DNA of 64,000 bases from Endocalyx cinctus. Taxonomy: Eukaryota; Ascomycota; Sordariomycetes; Amphisphaeriales; Apiosporaceae. Of the stretch, positions 12,649-23,581 are shown piece after piece. Numbering within the stretch: position 1 is the first letter of the stretch; the number at the start of each line of letters is the position of its first letter. The position numbers were made by a program, and so were the translations under genes. The notes below the pieces were generated by a model. That model did not search any database and was not told where the DNA came from. It saw only the letters and a program-made list of their open reading frames with translations. The DNA lies in assembly GCA_001600455.1 (NCBI GenBank), contig BCKC01000009.1:2232001-2296000 (forward strand), given 5' to 3'.

Positions 12649-13041
12649 TTATCTCATCATCATGTATGCCGGTATAAATAAAAGAAGTAAGCAGCCTATG
12701 CTCCAAGGCCGGAAAATCCAAAGCAACCACATAGAAGAGATAACCGTGACGCACAGACCGAGAAAAACAGCAGCTCTCAAGCCAAACGCCTCGGTCGCCT
12801 CCATTTTCATGAGCTTTTTCTGTTTGGTATGGTAATGCCAACGCTCCTCGACGCGAGTCGAAGTGGGTCCTTGTCCAACCCAGTCATACGGTTGTGTGCG
12901 ATAAAGTGCATCACGAAGCCACGAAGGGAGTATGCCAGAATCGTTATTACGTTCAGAGTGTTCATTTGCCCTTCTTTGCTGATAGTGCGCATCAACTATA
13001 TATAAGGAGATGATGAAAGTTATAAAGTTGATAGGTGTCAT
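12649..13041 (-). CDS. Small fungal membrane protein of unknown function
   Basis: A single-exon 130-aa frame. I chose the ATG at 13041 rather than the GTG two codons upstream; the product begins MTPINFITFIISLYIVDAHY. An N-terminal hydrophobic helix (about 4-18) is followed by a soluble loop with SWLRDALYRTQPYDW and HYHTKQKKLMKMEATEAFGL, then two closely spaced hydrophobic segments (about 86-105 and 108-126) and a short C-terminus. The layout matches a family of short conserved Pezizomycotina membrane proteins I remember without an assigned function. It lies on the same strand as the MBOAT gene, upstream of it. The composition (WVGQGPTSTRVEERW, aromatic clusters) argues for real coding sequence rather than a chance ORF. 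Confidence 0.68.
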   Translation of the reverse strand: MTPINFITFIISLYIVDAHYQQRRANEHSERNNDSGILPSWLRDALYRTQPYDWVGQGPTSTRVEERWHYHTKQKKLMKMEATEAFGLRAAVFLGLCVTVISSMWLLWIFRPWSIGCLLLLFIPAYMMMR

Positions 13042-14319
13042 AATCACCTAATTAGGATCCGAAAATGGCCTCGTTAGTTAGAACTCTAAAGTAAGTAAGC
13101 GTCGCTTCGGAAATGTTGCTATTCTTACCCGGTAGATTTTCCATTCGTGCAGAGCACCAGCTTCTGTTCCAGGTGTTGTGGATGCCATATCCGTCCTGGT
13201 GCCGTGACTCGGTAACGAGAAAATTTAGCTGAAAAGTTTAGACGATATATTTGAATATATATTTATATAAATGAGTAGAACATGGGTGTGAATGAGAGTC
13301 AAAAGAAGAATTTATCTGACAAACAAAAACAGTGAAAGAAATCCGAGATACATCTCATTCTTATAAGGTGCTTTATTTTATGATTTAATAATTACTTACG
13401 ACTGGCGCATACGTACAAACTCGCTGCGCCCGTTCACTCCTCAAGAAGTAGTTACTTGCACCGCCCTGCGTTAGGAACGCCATCCTTACGTCCTCTTCGC
13501 TTGGCCTATTAGAACAGTAAGACATCGAGTGCAGCGTGGCAGCGTCGTGGGATTGTATTTTTCTAAACCAATAATGATAAAGTAATTATATATACTCTGT
13601 ATATATCAAAATATTGAGTTAGTAAATATAGAATACTATATACTATGTAGATAAATGTATTCAATATAAGAATAGAAATGTCAAAGTGCAAGGAGTAACT
13701 AACAGACCGGGAGAGAATACTACGTAGTACATAAAATTTACGTCATTTTCCCCAATCAATTAAAGATCTCCAGGGCTCTCCAGCTTACCGGCAACCTTTA
13801 TCCGTGATCGGTATGGTCTTTAAGTATTTCGAGATTAACAAGAAGAAGAAAATACTGGTATCGTGAATTCTGGAACCCTTAATTAAACACGTCAGCCTAT
13901 CCTCTAGTTTTTTCAGAGATATCGTCCTACTAGAATTAATATGAGTTGTACAATTATTCAATATTTTCTTAGATTATATTATATCCACTATGAGAAACTC
14001 GGGTTATTCCGCCAAGAGTTTCCTGACCCCTTATTTGGTGTTATGTACTACTCCTTATACTTTATCAGATCTTAAGGAAAGCTGTCCAAAAATAGTATTT
14101 CTTTTCTGTTATTTATTTTCTTATGCGATTCAACAACTTCACTACTCAACAAAACATCTTTATTATATACATAGTTGCAAAAATTTCTATCTTCAATTGG
14201 ATTTGACTGATTATCGTCCCGTTCATCGTGGAAAAATATCAACTCTAGTCGGGTAATATCGACTTTTACGTACTCAGGGCAGAACGAGCCGTTAGGTTCG
14301 TCGCCCTATTCAAGCCGAC
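13042..14319. other. Intergenic, divergent promoter region
   Basis: AT-rich DNA between the minus-strand small membrane protein and the plus-strand sugar transporter. An 88-codon plus ORF at 13990-14256 has an AT-driven composition and I see no support for it. No RNA gene or repeat recognised. Confidence 0.6.
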
Positions 14320-16342
14320 ATGTCAAGATGGTCCGGACAGCCCTCCATCAAGGGTAGCACCGAGGCCATGCGTATGCTTCTACTCACGGCCAATGTCATC
14401 GGTATCACGTAAGTTGGTAATCATGGAAATCAAGACAGCTCGAGAGAATTCAAGTCGCTAATACATATTGGACACTGCTCACGTGCAGCTTTGTATGGGG
14501 TGTCGAGCAGACCTGTGAGTATTCATGCATTCAATTCAATTTCATTTCAATGACCAAATCTAACATATACCTACCACAGATTGTACGCCGTATCTACTGT
14601 CTCTCGGCTTGACGAAAAGCAAAACCTCTCTCGTGTGGATTGCTGGGCCGCTATCGGGGCTTATTGTACAACCTATCGTCGGGACCCTCGCGGACGAGTC
14701 GAGATCGAAATTCGGGCGACGAAGACCATTCATTGTTATAGGTTCAGTCGTATCAGCCCTCTGCCTTCTCGCGTTAGGCTTCACGAAAGAGATAGTGGCA
14801 TATTTCATTTCCGATACGAAAACCGCCCAGAATATGGCTATATACGTCGCCGTATTTGCTATCTATGCCGTCGATTTTTCGATCAACGCAGGTTCGTAAT
14901 ACCATCCGCGCTCGGATATATATACAATAAGAGGAGAGAAAAAAACTTGGACTACGGCTCGGAGTGTGAGGCCTCACTGGTTGCGATTATGTTACTAATA
15001 CCTGTCTACATACAGTCATGTCCGCGGGCCGGAGTTTGATAGTTGATACGTTGCCAATCGAGAAGCAGCAAACCGGATCTGCCTGGGGTATGTCAGATGT
15101 TTCCCAGCTACTATGATGGTATACTAACAACGTGAAAAGCAAGCAGAATGTCCGCGATAGGCCACGGAATTGCCTATGGAACCGGTGCGATCGATCTGCC
15201 TGCTATGTTCGGCACATTCCTAGGCGACACTCAATTCAAGCAATTGACCATCTGTGCGGCGTTAGGTCTTGTTGGCACATGCTTTATCACATGTTGGGCT
15301 GTCAATGAACGAATATTGCTATCTATAGGAAACGATGCGAAGAAAGGAGACGGGCTTGTAAAAGTGATCAAGCATGTTTATTTTACCTTGACGCATCTCC
15401 CACCACGGATACAAGCTATATGTATGGCACAATTCTGGGCCTGGATCGGCTGGTTTCCCTTTCTATTCTACAGTACTACTTGGATTGGCGAGACGTATTT
15501 CCGTTACGATGCTAAGCACGCAGCGAAGCAGTCAGGTGATGCTTTGGGAGAGATTGGTAGGGTGGGAAGCGAGGCGTTCATCGTCTACTCTATTATCACT
15601 TTCTTTGGTTCTTGGATTTTGCCCATAATAATCCGATCTCCTGATGAAGAGATCTTCACTCGCCGACCACCTCAAAGCTTTAAGGTCGTTTTAGAGAAAA
15701 TCGGCAAGTATAGACCTGATCTCCTAACGGCGTGGATGTGCGGACATGCGACATTTGCTAGCGCTATGTTTTTCGCACCGTTCGCCAAGAGCTTTAGATT
15801 TGCGACCTTTTTAGTCTGCTTGTGCGCGTTGTAAGTTGAGGCTTGACCCATACATTTTATCATGAAAAACTAATAGGCTTTACAGACCTTGGAATATCGC
15901 GTCATGGGCACCGTCGGCGTTTTTGGGAGTCGAGGTTAACAAGCTCAATGGAGCTCGTTTGTCTCGCCCATCGTATAGACGGTTATCAGTAGACTCGATG
16001 GAGATGGCGGAGGTGGACGGACCGGGCCCGTCTCTCTTACACCTTGAGCATGGCCCTGATGATCATTCCTCGTCAAAGTCTAACCAATCTGGCGAGTTAT
16101 CTGGCGTCTACTTCGGCATTCTCAACATTTACACCACGATCCCGCAGTTTATAGGCACGATCCTCAGTACCGTTATCTTCAGCATTCTTGAGCCAGGTAA
16201 AAGTCCCGAACTCGCTCACAACGCCCATCCGGATGAGCACCATAGCACGGATGGACCAAACGCGGTAGCAGTGTGCTTGTTCGTCGGTTCTCTGTGCGCA
16301 ATGGCGGCCGTCTTTGCAACGAAGAGATTGAGAAACCTGTAA
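14320..16342 (+). CDS. MFS sucrose/alpha-glucoside:proton symporter
   Basis: A plasma-membrane disaccharide transporter of the plant SUT / fungal Sut1 type. Six exons: 14320-14408, 14489-14514 (26 nt), 14580-14891, 15016-15087, 15140-15830, 15886-16342; 548 aa. The N-terminus MSRWSGQPSIKGSTEAMRML leads into FVWGVEQTYCTPYLLSLGLT and WIAGPLSGLIVQPIVG, then the loop 2-3 motif SKFGRRRP, all diagnostic of this family. About twelve membrane helices are spread over the chain, with a polar cytoplasmic segment between helices 10 and 11 (LSVDSMEMAEVDGPGPSLLH). The donor after exon 3 is the uncommon GTTCGT. The acceptor before exon 5 is the AAAAG just upstream of CAAGCAGAATG, which restores WASRMSAIGH. 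Substrate choice (sucrose versus maltose) cannot be read from sequence. Confidence 0.92.
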
Positions 16343-17022
16343 AATAAATATCATTTCACATATCCATTGCTTTGTAAAATTAGTCGTTTCATCAGTCCCT
16401 TTTATAGCGAGGCGAAGAGCATTTCTATTTTTCTATACGGATGGTAAAGGGATCATGAGCTGAGGGCCACTAGGATAGAGTTCATTGTACGAGCACGGCG
16501 TCCAGGGTGCTTAGCTTAGCCTGGCTAAGTAATCTTTCAAGTCTTCCTTTTTTTTTTCCCCAACTTGTCCTTCTGAATATCAAGGAGGTATGCTAAGTAA
16601 AAGTTACGTCTCAATATTCAAAGTCTGCTAGTAAATTATATTTCCTTCACCTACTCCGTAAAGAATGCATGTATATGAATAGTACTTATTAGTTACTGTT
16701 ACCGTCACCGGTACCTATATGTTCGTCCAGAACCTGCGTATCTGCCAAGTACCTCTCCAAATACAGAGTCCCTAATACCTAGCTCTTGTTCATGTAGGTA
16801 TGCGCTTTAGTACGTGTGGACACTACGACGTATGTAGAATTCCGGCTTGCATCAATGCCCCACCCCCACTACAACTCAGCCCCAAATGGTCTGCACTAAA
16901 AAAAAAACACTACTGGATATGCTAACCTAGAAAATTATTCATCAAAGCCATATCTCTGTTGGATTGTAGGTCAACTACTGCTATTTCTTAAATTCCAGCA
17001 CCGCCAGATCATCTTCTAAAAC
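16343..17022. other. Intergenic between transporter and SLX9
   Basis: AT-rich, with several homopolymers. A C-rich patch (16858-16880) lies about 150 bp ahead of the SLX9 start and may belong to its promoter. No gene seen. Confidence 0.55.
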
Positions 17023-17745
17023 ATGGTATGTGTTCGATATTTCTCATGATAAACACTTTTTTATTGAAAATTTATGTCTTGCTGACATGCTTTTTTCTTG
17101 TTGTTAAAGGCACCCGTAGCGCCTTCGAAGCGCCGTTCTCTCCGCTCGAAACTCGGCTCGAAGGCTGCTTCGGTTCAACATGCACCCAGCGCGGCGACCC
17201 GGTTAAACTCGGTCACGTACGCCGCCGACGACGACGACGGATTTACCAACTCGAAAAAAGACAAGCGGCAGATCAAGCACTCGGCCTTCGTATCGCGGAT
17301 CCAGAAAGCGAACAGTACCAAGAAGGCGCTGAAGAGGCGGCGACCGAACAAGAAGCTCGTGGCGAACCTCGACTCTCTCGCCGACGCCCTGCCGGACCTC
17401 CTGGAGGACGGCGAGACGGAGGAAGGCCTGAAGCAGCTGAGGGAAGGTAAAGTGAGGCACAAGAGTCTGAAGAGCCGCAGGGGCGCGCTCAAGAAGAAGG
17501 AGCGCGTCGTCAAGGGCGAGGTCGAGAGGTTCGGCGTGAGTCTCGCGAGGTTAAACGCGGTCGGCGCCGCCGGAGCTACCACCGCCGCTTCGGAAAATAC
17601 CGGCGTCCGGGACTCGTCGTCGGAGGCACAAACGACGACGCAGGCCCCGCTGTCGACCGCTAGTAGGTGGGCTGCGTTAAGAGGTTTTATCTCTTCTACC
17701 ATGGAGCAAAACCCGGCTTTTATACATAAAGGGGATGGGAAATGA
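17023..17745 (+). CDS. SLX9: Slx9-like 40S ribosome biogenesis factor
   Basis: A nucleolar protein expected to act in processing and export of pre-40S particles. The first exon is only the start codon (17023-17025). An 84-bp intron (GTATGT...TTAAAG) follows, and exon 2 (17110-17745) supplies the rest, 212 aa starting MAPVAPSKRRSLRSK. The highly basic chain shows the family's conserved blocks: NSKKDKRQIKHSAFVSRIQK (about 50-70), KRRRPNKKLVANLDSLADALP (about 80-100), KVRHKSLKSRRGALKKKERV, a FGVSLARLNA segment, and a C-terminal RWAALRGFISSTMEQNPAF helix typical of Slx9. Alb1 was considered because of the basic N-terminus, but the C-terminal block favours Slx9. The start assignment depends on the one-codon exon; without it no in-frame ATG lies near the conserved N-terminus. 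Confidence 0.85.
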
Positions 17746-20643
17746 ATATATTAAAATTAGAAACAAAACGTTTTGTTACGGCCACGCGCGCAAACGTAGA
17801 TGGGACGCTTTGCAACTTGATGCCTGCAGCCAAACTGATATGATGCAGGCTTGCTCAGACTAAGGTATTTGGAAATAAGTCTTTCTATAACCTCTTCTCT
17901 GCTCATATATTTTACAGGAAATTCTCGACTTCTACCTAAGTATTTTTCCGCCTAAAATTTGAGCTTATGTTCATAATTAAGATTCCCGGGGACCGGATGT
18001 TTCCTTGCGGGATGTACGGAGTAGGCAAAAGCTTGATAATCTAGTCATCCCAGTGGTACCGATTCAGGTGTCCCAAAATCATGCACCAATGGATAGAAAA
18101 GCATTAACACGTGAACGCCTAGTGGCCGTTTGTTATATCCATGGATGGGCATCCATCCATATAAGCTAGAATATAACGTTAAATAACCAATATGACACTG
18201 AATGTAGTCACTGTCTCAGCACGGGCTAGAGTTGCTGAAGCCAACTAGTAGTTTCATACGTTAACAAAAGAAAAACAAACCCCCCCAAAAAAAACGTTTT
18301 ACTATCATAAATGACAAATGCTTTATTAATGATCCAACGTCTGGAATGCTCATGGTTCAGTAGTACACTATTTATGTCTCGCAGTCACAGAGTCAAAGTA
18401 GGTTCACCAGGTTGCAGTTTTGTTCCAAACATGCATTACTTAAGATCTTGAGTATTGCGTGCTTATATAAAGCTGTGGCTCATGTAGTGTATAATTATAT
18501 AAGAAGCATCAATTGGACTAATTTACCGCCATGCTCAAACGATATGCGCCATTGAGAATATTTTGACTCTGGGTGTTTTGAGATAAGGATTTAAGGGTAC
18601 TAACACATTATTAGGCTTGGATATATCACTTAAGTCTACACTACTGCAGTATGTAGAGTAGATATTCCATTTATGTTTCTCTATACTACATTCTCCTGAA
18701 GAAGAATGCTCCGCTAAACCAAGTATATGTAAGTATCTTCGTCTTTGCACTGCATAGCATATATACGATACCCATAATATTTATATGGATGTATCTTGTC
18801 TACACGTGGGCTGATGGGATACTAGCGACATGTTGTCGGATATTCCCATATTTGCTACCTCTAATGTCCAGGAACTCGGCATGGATACCTTGTCAGTCCA
18901 TGTGGAGTGACGTGGATTATTTTATACTAACTGTTCTGTACGGAGTACGTACTAGGGAGTTTATTGTAGCATCGTTATATTAGCATACATAATGGCTAGG
19001 CTAGTACTATTAAGTAAACCAATGCAACGACAACCATTACACTGCCTGACTGCCTGCTGCGGCCAACATGTACGAATAGTCAGGTCCACGGGTACATCTG
19101 TCTACTTCCAAATGATGGGTTACCTCAAGAGTTCATGGGTTAAATATGAGTCTAGATCATACATAATATGTCCCCTTGAGTATTTACATATAGAAATATG
19201 AGGTGTCTATACATATACTAGTGTAGATGGTTCTCGGACAATCCCACGTTGTTCCATCCAGTAAACTCTCAGACTATTTTATCTACATACAGTCCGTACA
19301 TAGTAGCTAGAGGTATTCCTATCCTAGCAGCCTAGGTAGTAACACCATTAAGCTAAATACAAATAAAGTTAACGTACCCTTGTTACAATATAACGTATAC
19401 CGCTGCGTACACTGCCTGCTCTGCCTACTCTTTAGTAGTATATGGATACATTATATACTTTGATGCTCGGCACTTGAAACGATGTAGCGTATGGATATAA
19501 GTACCTAGTGATATCCATGAATCCTAGCAAAATGATTGCTCCGATTATTTTCTAGATTTATACTTACATTTTACATCTCCTCTTACATCTACGTTCTAAC
19601 GTTTTTATTTTTTGTTGTTATTATTATTATTTCCTAGGTACTACAATACCTCTCTCTTGTCTAGGGAAGTAGATTGACAAGAAATCTTAATATACTACAA
19701 ACATCAAAATATCCTGTTAGAGCCTTAGAGGTGCCTATTGGTTATCTTCCGTACGTAAAGTTGGTCAGTGCAGTATTTTCTCACATTTGCAGCCTTTGGA
19801 ACCCTTCTATCGGTTCCCACCCCCGCAATTTTTTTACTTGTCACTTTCTTCATTCTTACCTACCTGTCTACCATATTTTTTTTTTTTTTGCCCACCCCTT
19901 CCCTCTACCTTAATTTATATCATCGTTGATCAGCGTTGACGGGTGTTACCAACAAGGTTGTTAATGAATATCCTATCATTCTATCGTTGTTCTTCTTCTG
20001 GTCAATTGAATATATATTCTTGATTCTATTCTTTTCCTCCTCATAGTCCTCTATCCAATAGAGGGTCTACCACTTGGAAGAATAACCTTTTGTGGTATCT
20101 TCTAGGCTGTTAGTATCTTCTTCTTGTGTCCTCAGGTATTCCAGCGTCTTACATCTTACGTTGGTTGATGACCTATAATTGGTATAATTGCTGTCATAGT
20201 TATTATCAAAGTCATTGTCACCAACATTCAGATTTCTTGTCTTGCGGCTTGCCTGGTTGTTCACCTTCACATAAAAATTCCCCACCATACTTTCACTGGA
20301 TATTCAATTGGATATTTTCACCAGCATCGTATCTTTCTCATTCTTTACCTAGATTTATTTCACTCCCATACAAACTCTTTCGTTTTTTTTTCTTTAAAGT
20401 AACCTTGCCATCATTACCTTCCACCACAATATCTCGGTAAAGCGGCGCATTTGTTCGGCAACCCTCTCGTTAACTCCAATAGTCATAGAACTCAACCTTG
20501 CACCTTGCACCTTGCACCTTACACATTGTACCTTCCCTAAGCTCTTCGACCTTACGCCGACACAAATATTTGCGCATAAGTTTTTTTGTTAGCGACGGCA
20601 AACGGCGAAGCAATTACGAGCATAGATTCTGTGTTATTTCAAA
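17746..20643. other. Intergenic, 2.9 kb AT-rich
   Basis: Short ORFs here (for example 18535-18750, 18992-19201, 19674-19913) lack domains and have AT-driven composition. The stretch carries copies of the palindromic cores ATATCCATGGAT (18135-18146) and CCTAGGTA (19331-19338, 19633-19640). The last 700 bp are pyrimidine-rich, as in fungal promoters, and end in CTTGCAC tandem repeats (about 20494-20520) ahead of the deneddylase gene. Confidence 0.6.
20494..20520. repeat. CTTGCAC short tandem repeat in a 5' region
   Basis: Three near-perfect 7-bp units (CTTGCAC) followed by a diverged CTTACAC lie about 125 bp upstream of the deneddylase start codon. This may be promoter or 5'-UTR microsatellite sequence; no binding protein can be named. 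Confidence 0.7.
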
Positions 20644-21673
20644 ATGCAGTTTCGTGAGAGATTCAGCCGGCGTTTTAATGAGAGCGTGAGCCCCCATTCC
20701 AGAAGAAGCCCCTCACGCAGACTTCGCTCAAGAAGATTTCAGCTGTCACCGTCTCCGTCACCGACACAGCCGTATCTGTCATGTGAGTCCTTTTGTCGCC
20801 GAGTATGCGGCTAAGCGTACCTGATCTTCTTGTGCTTCAATGCTGACTTAAAACTAGATTACGATATCCTGTGTAAGTTGAATGATCAAATGAATTATTC
20901 TACCAGATACCCCCACAGGATAGCTGACTTATACCTCATAGTGACGTGGGAAGATATGAAAGCTCTCAAGAACGACTGGCTTACCGACAATGTAAGATTC
21001 CACAAATCCAATATGTACTGTCTTAAGCTAACATGTGTTATTCTTTCTTTTTTCTCCTGGCGCGTAGAACATCGCCTTCTGGGAAGAGTTCCTAGAACGA
21101 GAGGTCCTTTCAAAATACCCACAAGCTCACATCGTCCTTCTTCGACCTTCCATGACCTTCCTCCTCATGAAGAACAAAGACACCGAAATGGTTCGCTCCG
21201 CCCTGCCTGATTTCCGGCAAATCACACACATATTTCTACCTATCAACGATAACAAGAACATCTCCCAGGCAGAAGGTGGTAGTCATTGGTCATTGCTACT
21301 TGTCAGCATAATAGATGGTGTCGCCTTCCATTATGACTCTTTAGATGGCTCCAATAATAACGAGGCATGGGAAGCGTCTAAGAGACTATCAAATGTACTT
21401 GGTAAACCCTTGCGATTTCACTACCTCAATGATTGTCCCCAACAAGAAAACGGAAGCGACTGCGGAATTTTCGTGTGCATCATCATGCGACACCTGCTTG
21501 TTAAGCGACTACTAGCGGTGAATGCAGGGGAGAAGATTTCGATGAGTATGGCCCACAAAGCTATTGACAGTACAGGTGGTCGGAAAGAGATGCTGAAGAT
21601 CATTGAAAACCTTCGGAAGGAGGGTGAGCGAAGACGTTTAACTCCAGGCAATACGCCTCCAAGAATTGACTAG
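20644..21673 (+). CDS. C48-family deneddylase (NEDP1/DEN1-type cysteine protease)
   Basis: A Ulp1-fold protease expected to remove or process the ubiquitin-like protein Nedd8. Four exons: 20644-20782, 20858-20872 (15 nt), 20942-20991, 21068-21673; 269 aa. The N-terminus (about 1-45) is Arg/Ser-rich and disordered. Splicing yields SYYDILLTWEDMKALKNDWLTDNNIAFWEEFLERE, the start of the catalytic domain in this family. Catalytic residues are visible: His141 (GSHWSLLL), Asp158 (FHYDSLDG), Gln194 and Cys200 (QQENGSDCGIFVC). Short length, and the DNNIAFWEE block rather than Ulp1/Ulp2 features, favour NEDP1 over SUMO proteases, though a desumoylase cannot be excluded. Intron 2 (20873-20941, 69 bp) has no stop and preserves frame, so retention would insert 23 residues just before the catalytic domain. 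Confidence 0.9.
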
Positions 21674-22594
21674 TAACCTTGAGGCATTTGGAGTTTTAAC
21701 CATTTTCCTTCTTCTGACCCGATATTTCAGAATCTTTCACGACTAGATGATTGGCACGAGCAGCATGAACATAATTTCCGTCTACCACTTTGATCACTAT
21801 CAGCAATACGGTCAATAATGATCCAGATTCAGCAATACGCATGCCAAGTCTTTTTTCTACAGTAGGCAGGAGTTATTGGTGAAAAAGTACCTTATATAAG
21901 GACAATATGTGGCAACTGGTGTCCATATTGATAGGAGGGGCCGTATGCATATACCACATAAGGGATGACGAGGTCTGGCGTTCAGATGGGGGGCGTTTGG
22001 CATAACTATAGGATTTAGCGAAAACCAACTGATTTACTCTTGAATTGAATTCTCTAAGCGATACCTTGAACCTTCACTTCTCCTATATATCTGATATGTA
22101 GCCTTTGAAATGGTGCAGTTGTATATAAACCTGACAGGCCTAGAGTACCTTCCCTCCTCAGGCAAGGTATCAATACTGTCTACCATAGAAGTAAATTTTG
22201 TTTACACCAATCCCGTTGCATCGGGATCATAGTCTACCAGAAGTCTGATAAAGTCTTGGATCCAAGAGGACCGGATGTACAACATGAATAAAATGTCTAT
22301 AGGTATCATGGTTATACAAGTACTTTAGTAAATATGAAGCGTCCTGATGGGGTTTGAAGGCTTCTATCATATTTGCCTCGTATCTGTTCTACAAAGCTGA
22401 ACAAAAGAAAAAAGTGGTATCAGAATGGTTCGTAGACGAAAAAAAGGAATACCAAAACCCGTGAGGCTCGTCGATGTTTGTAATCTTCGCCGTGATCTAT
22501 CCCGATCCATCCCAACCGCATACATCGAAAAAAATAATAATTTCCCCGATAAGTAACTATAAGTGAGCAAAATAACAACGCTCTTTTCGTCCCT
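21674..22594. other. Intergenic between convergent genes
   Basis: AT-rich 3' flanks of the deneddylase and Fmp32-like genes. A 67-codon minus ORF (22367-22570) is open but has no recognisable content. Nothing else seen. Confidence 0.6.
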
Positions 22595-23581
22595 TCACAT
22601 GAGCAATCTCCAAGCACCGAGAAGCAAGGCAGCGAATCCGGTACAGACGCCCATGAGCCACTGAAGCGTCTGGAACTTCACCTGCTCTAATTTTTCTCTC
22701 AAGGCCGCGACTTCCTGCTCGATTTTCGTTTCCGTCTCCTTGATCTTCAGCTCCTGGCTGACGGCTTCCTCCCTTATCCGACCTTTCTCGAGATTCAAGT
22801 CGAGCCGGACCGAGGCCTGGGTACGGCCGATCTCGTCCCGCAGACGGCTGTTCAGCTTCGCCATGTCGTTGTTGAGGCGCTCGTACGTCGCCCGCGTCGT
22901 GTTCGACTCGGTGCTGTCCGCCGCGAGCAGCTCCGACCGCAGCTTGGCGAAGTCAACTTTTTGGGTGTAGGTCGCTTTCGCGGCGTCTTCGCGTAGGACC
23001 ATCGTTCGGGTTAGGTTTTGGATGCTATTTTTTTTTCACCGAATGTCTTTTAGTCACATGTTATATAATATAAATCAAAGGATTTTTTTTTTTTTTTTTT
23101 GGAACCGAGAGTTATGGAATTTCTTTATTTACCTCTCCTCGATCACGTCGTTCAGCATTTTCATCATGGCGACAGACTGCTCCTCCGTGAAACCCTCGCT
23201 CTTTAGGCGTTGGACGAATTTTAGCGTATCGAAGTGATGGTCCCGGCTATGAACCGGTGTTGCGTAGAACGATCTTCTTAGGGATGGTTGCCTTAGTGGT
23301 GACGAGGGGTTTTGAACCGATTTCGGTTGCTGTTGATGATGGTGGTGCTGAGTAGCTGATATACATTTTGCTGACGTCGTTGATGTTGTCGCCCTACTCG
23401 AAGTGTGAAATCCTAATCTCGTTGCTGGCGACGACGTTCGCGATCGTTGGTTTCCGGAGGATCTATTAGGAAGCGTGACCAGTTGGAGGGTCTGCAGAGG
23501 CCCTGTTGGGCCCGTCCAACTTAACCTCGGAAGAAGGAATCTCGGTACGGACTGAACCGCATGAACGCTGGATATCGCCAT
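22595..23581 (-). CDS. FMP32: Fmp32/MCUR1-family (DUF1640) mitochondrial coiled-coil protein
   Basis: An inner-membrane protein of the CCDC90/MCUR1 family, linked to respiratory-complex assembly and, in animals, to calcium uptake. Two exons (23581-23133 and 23024-22595, intron 108 bp) give 292 aa. The first about 110 residues are rich in Ser, Thr, Arg and His with few acidic residues, consistent with a mitochondrial presequence. The conserved core starts at FDTLKFVQRLKSEGFTEEQS and, across the splice, reads DVIEESIQNLTRTMVLREDA, a perfect match to the family pattern. A long coiled coil (about 165-265) ends in a C-terminal membrane helix (LMGVCTGFAALLLGAWRLLM). Coding is on the minus strand, divergent from clathrin heavy chain, with about 1.8 kb between starts. 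Confidence 0.92.

Noticed and set aside
10199..16342. Possible small metabolite gene cluster (MBOAT, small membrane protein, sugar transporter)
   Set aside because: No synthase, P450, transcription factor or other tailoring enzyme nearby, and flanked by core genes TERT and SLX9; adjacency alone is not evidence.
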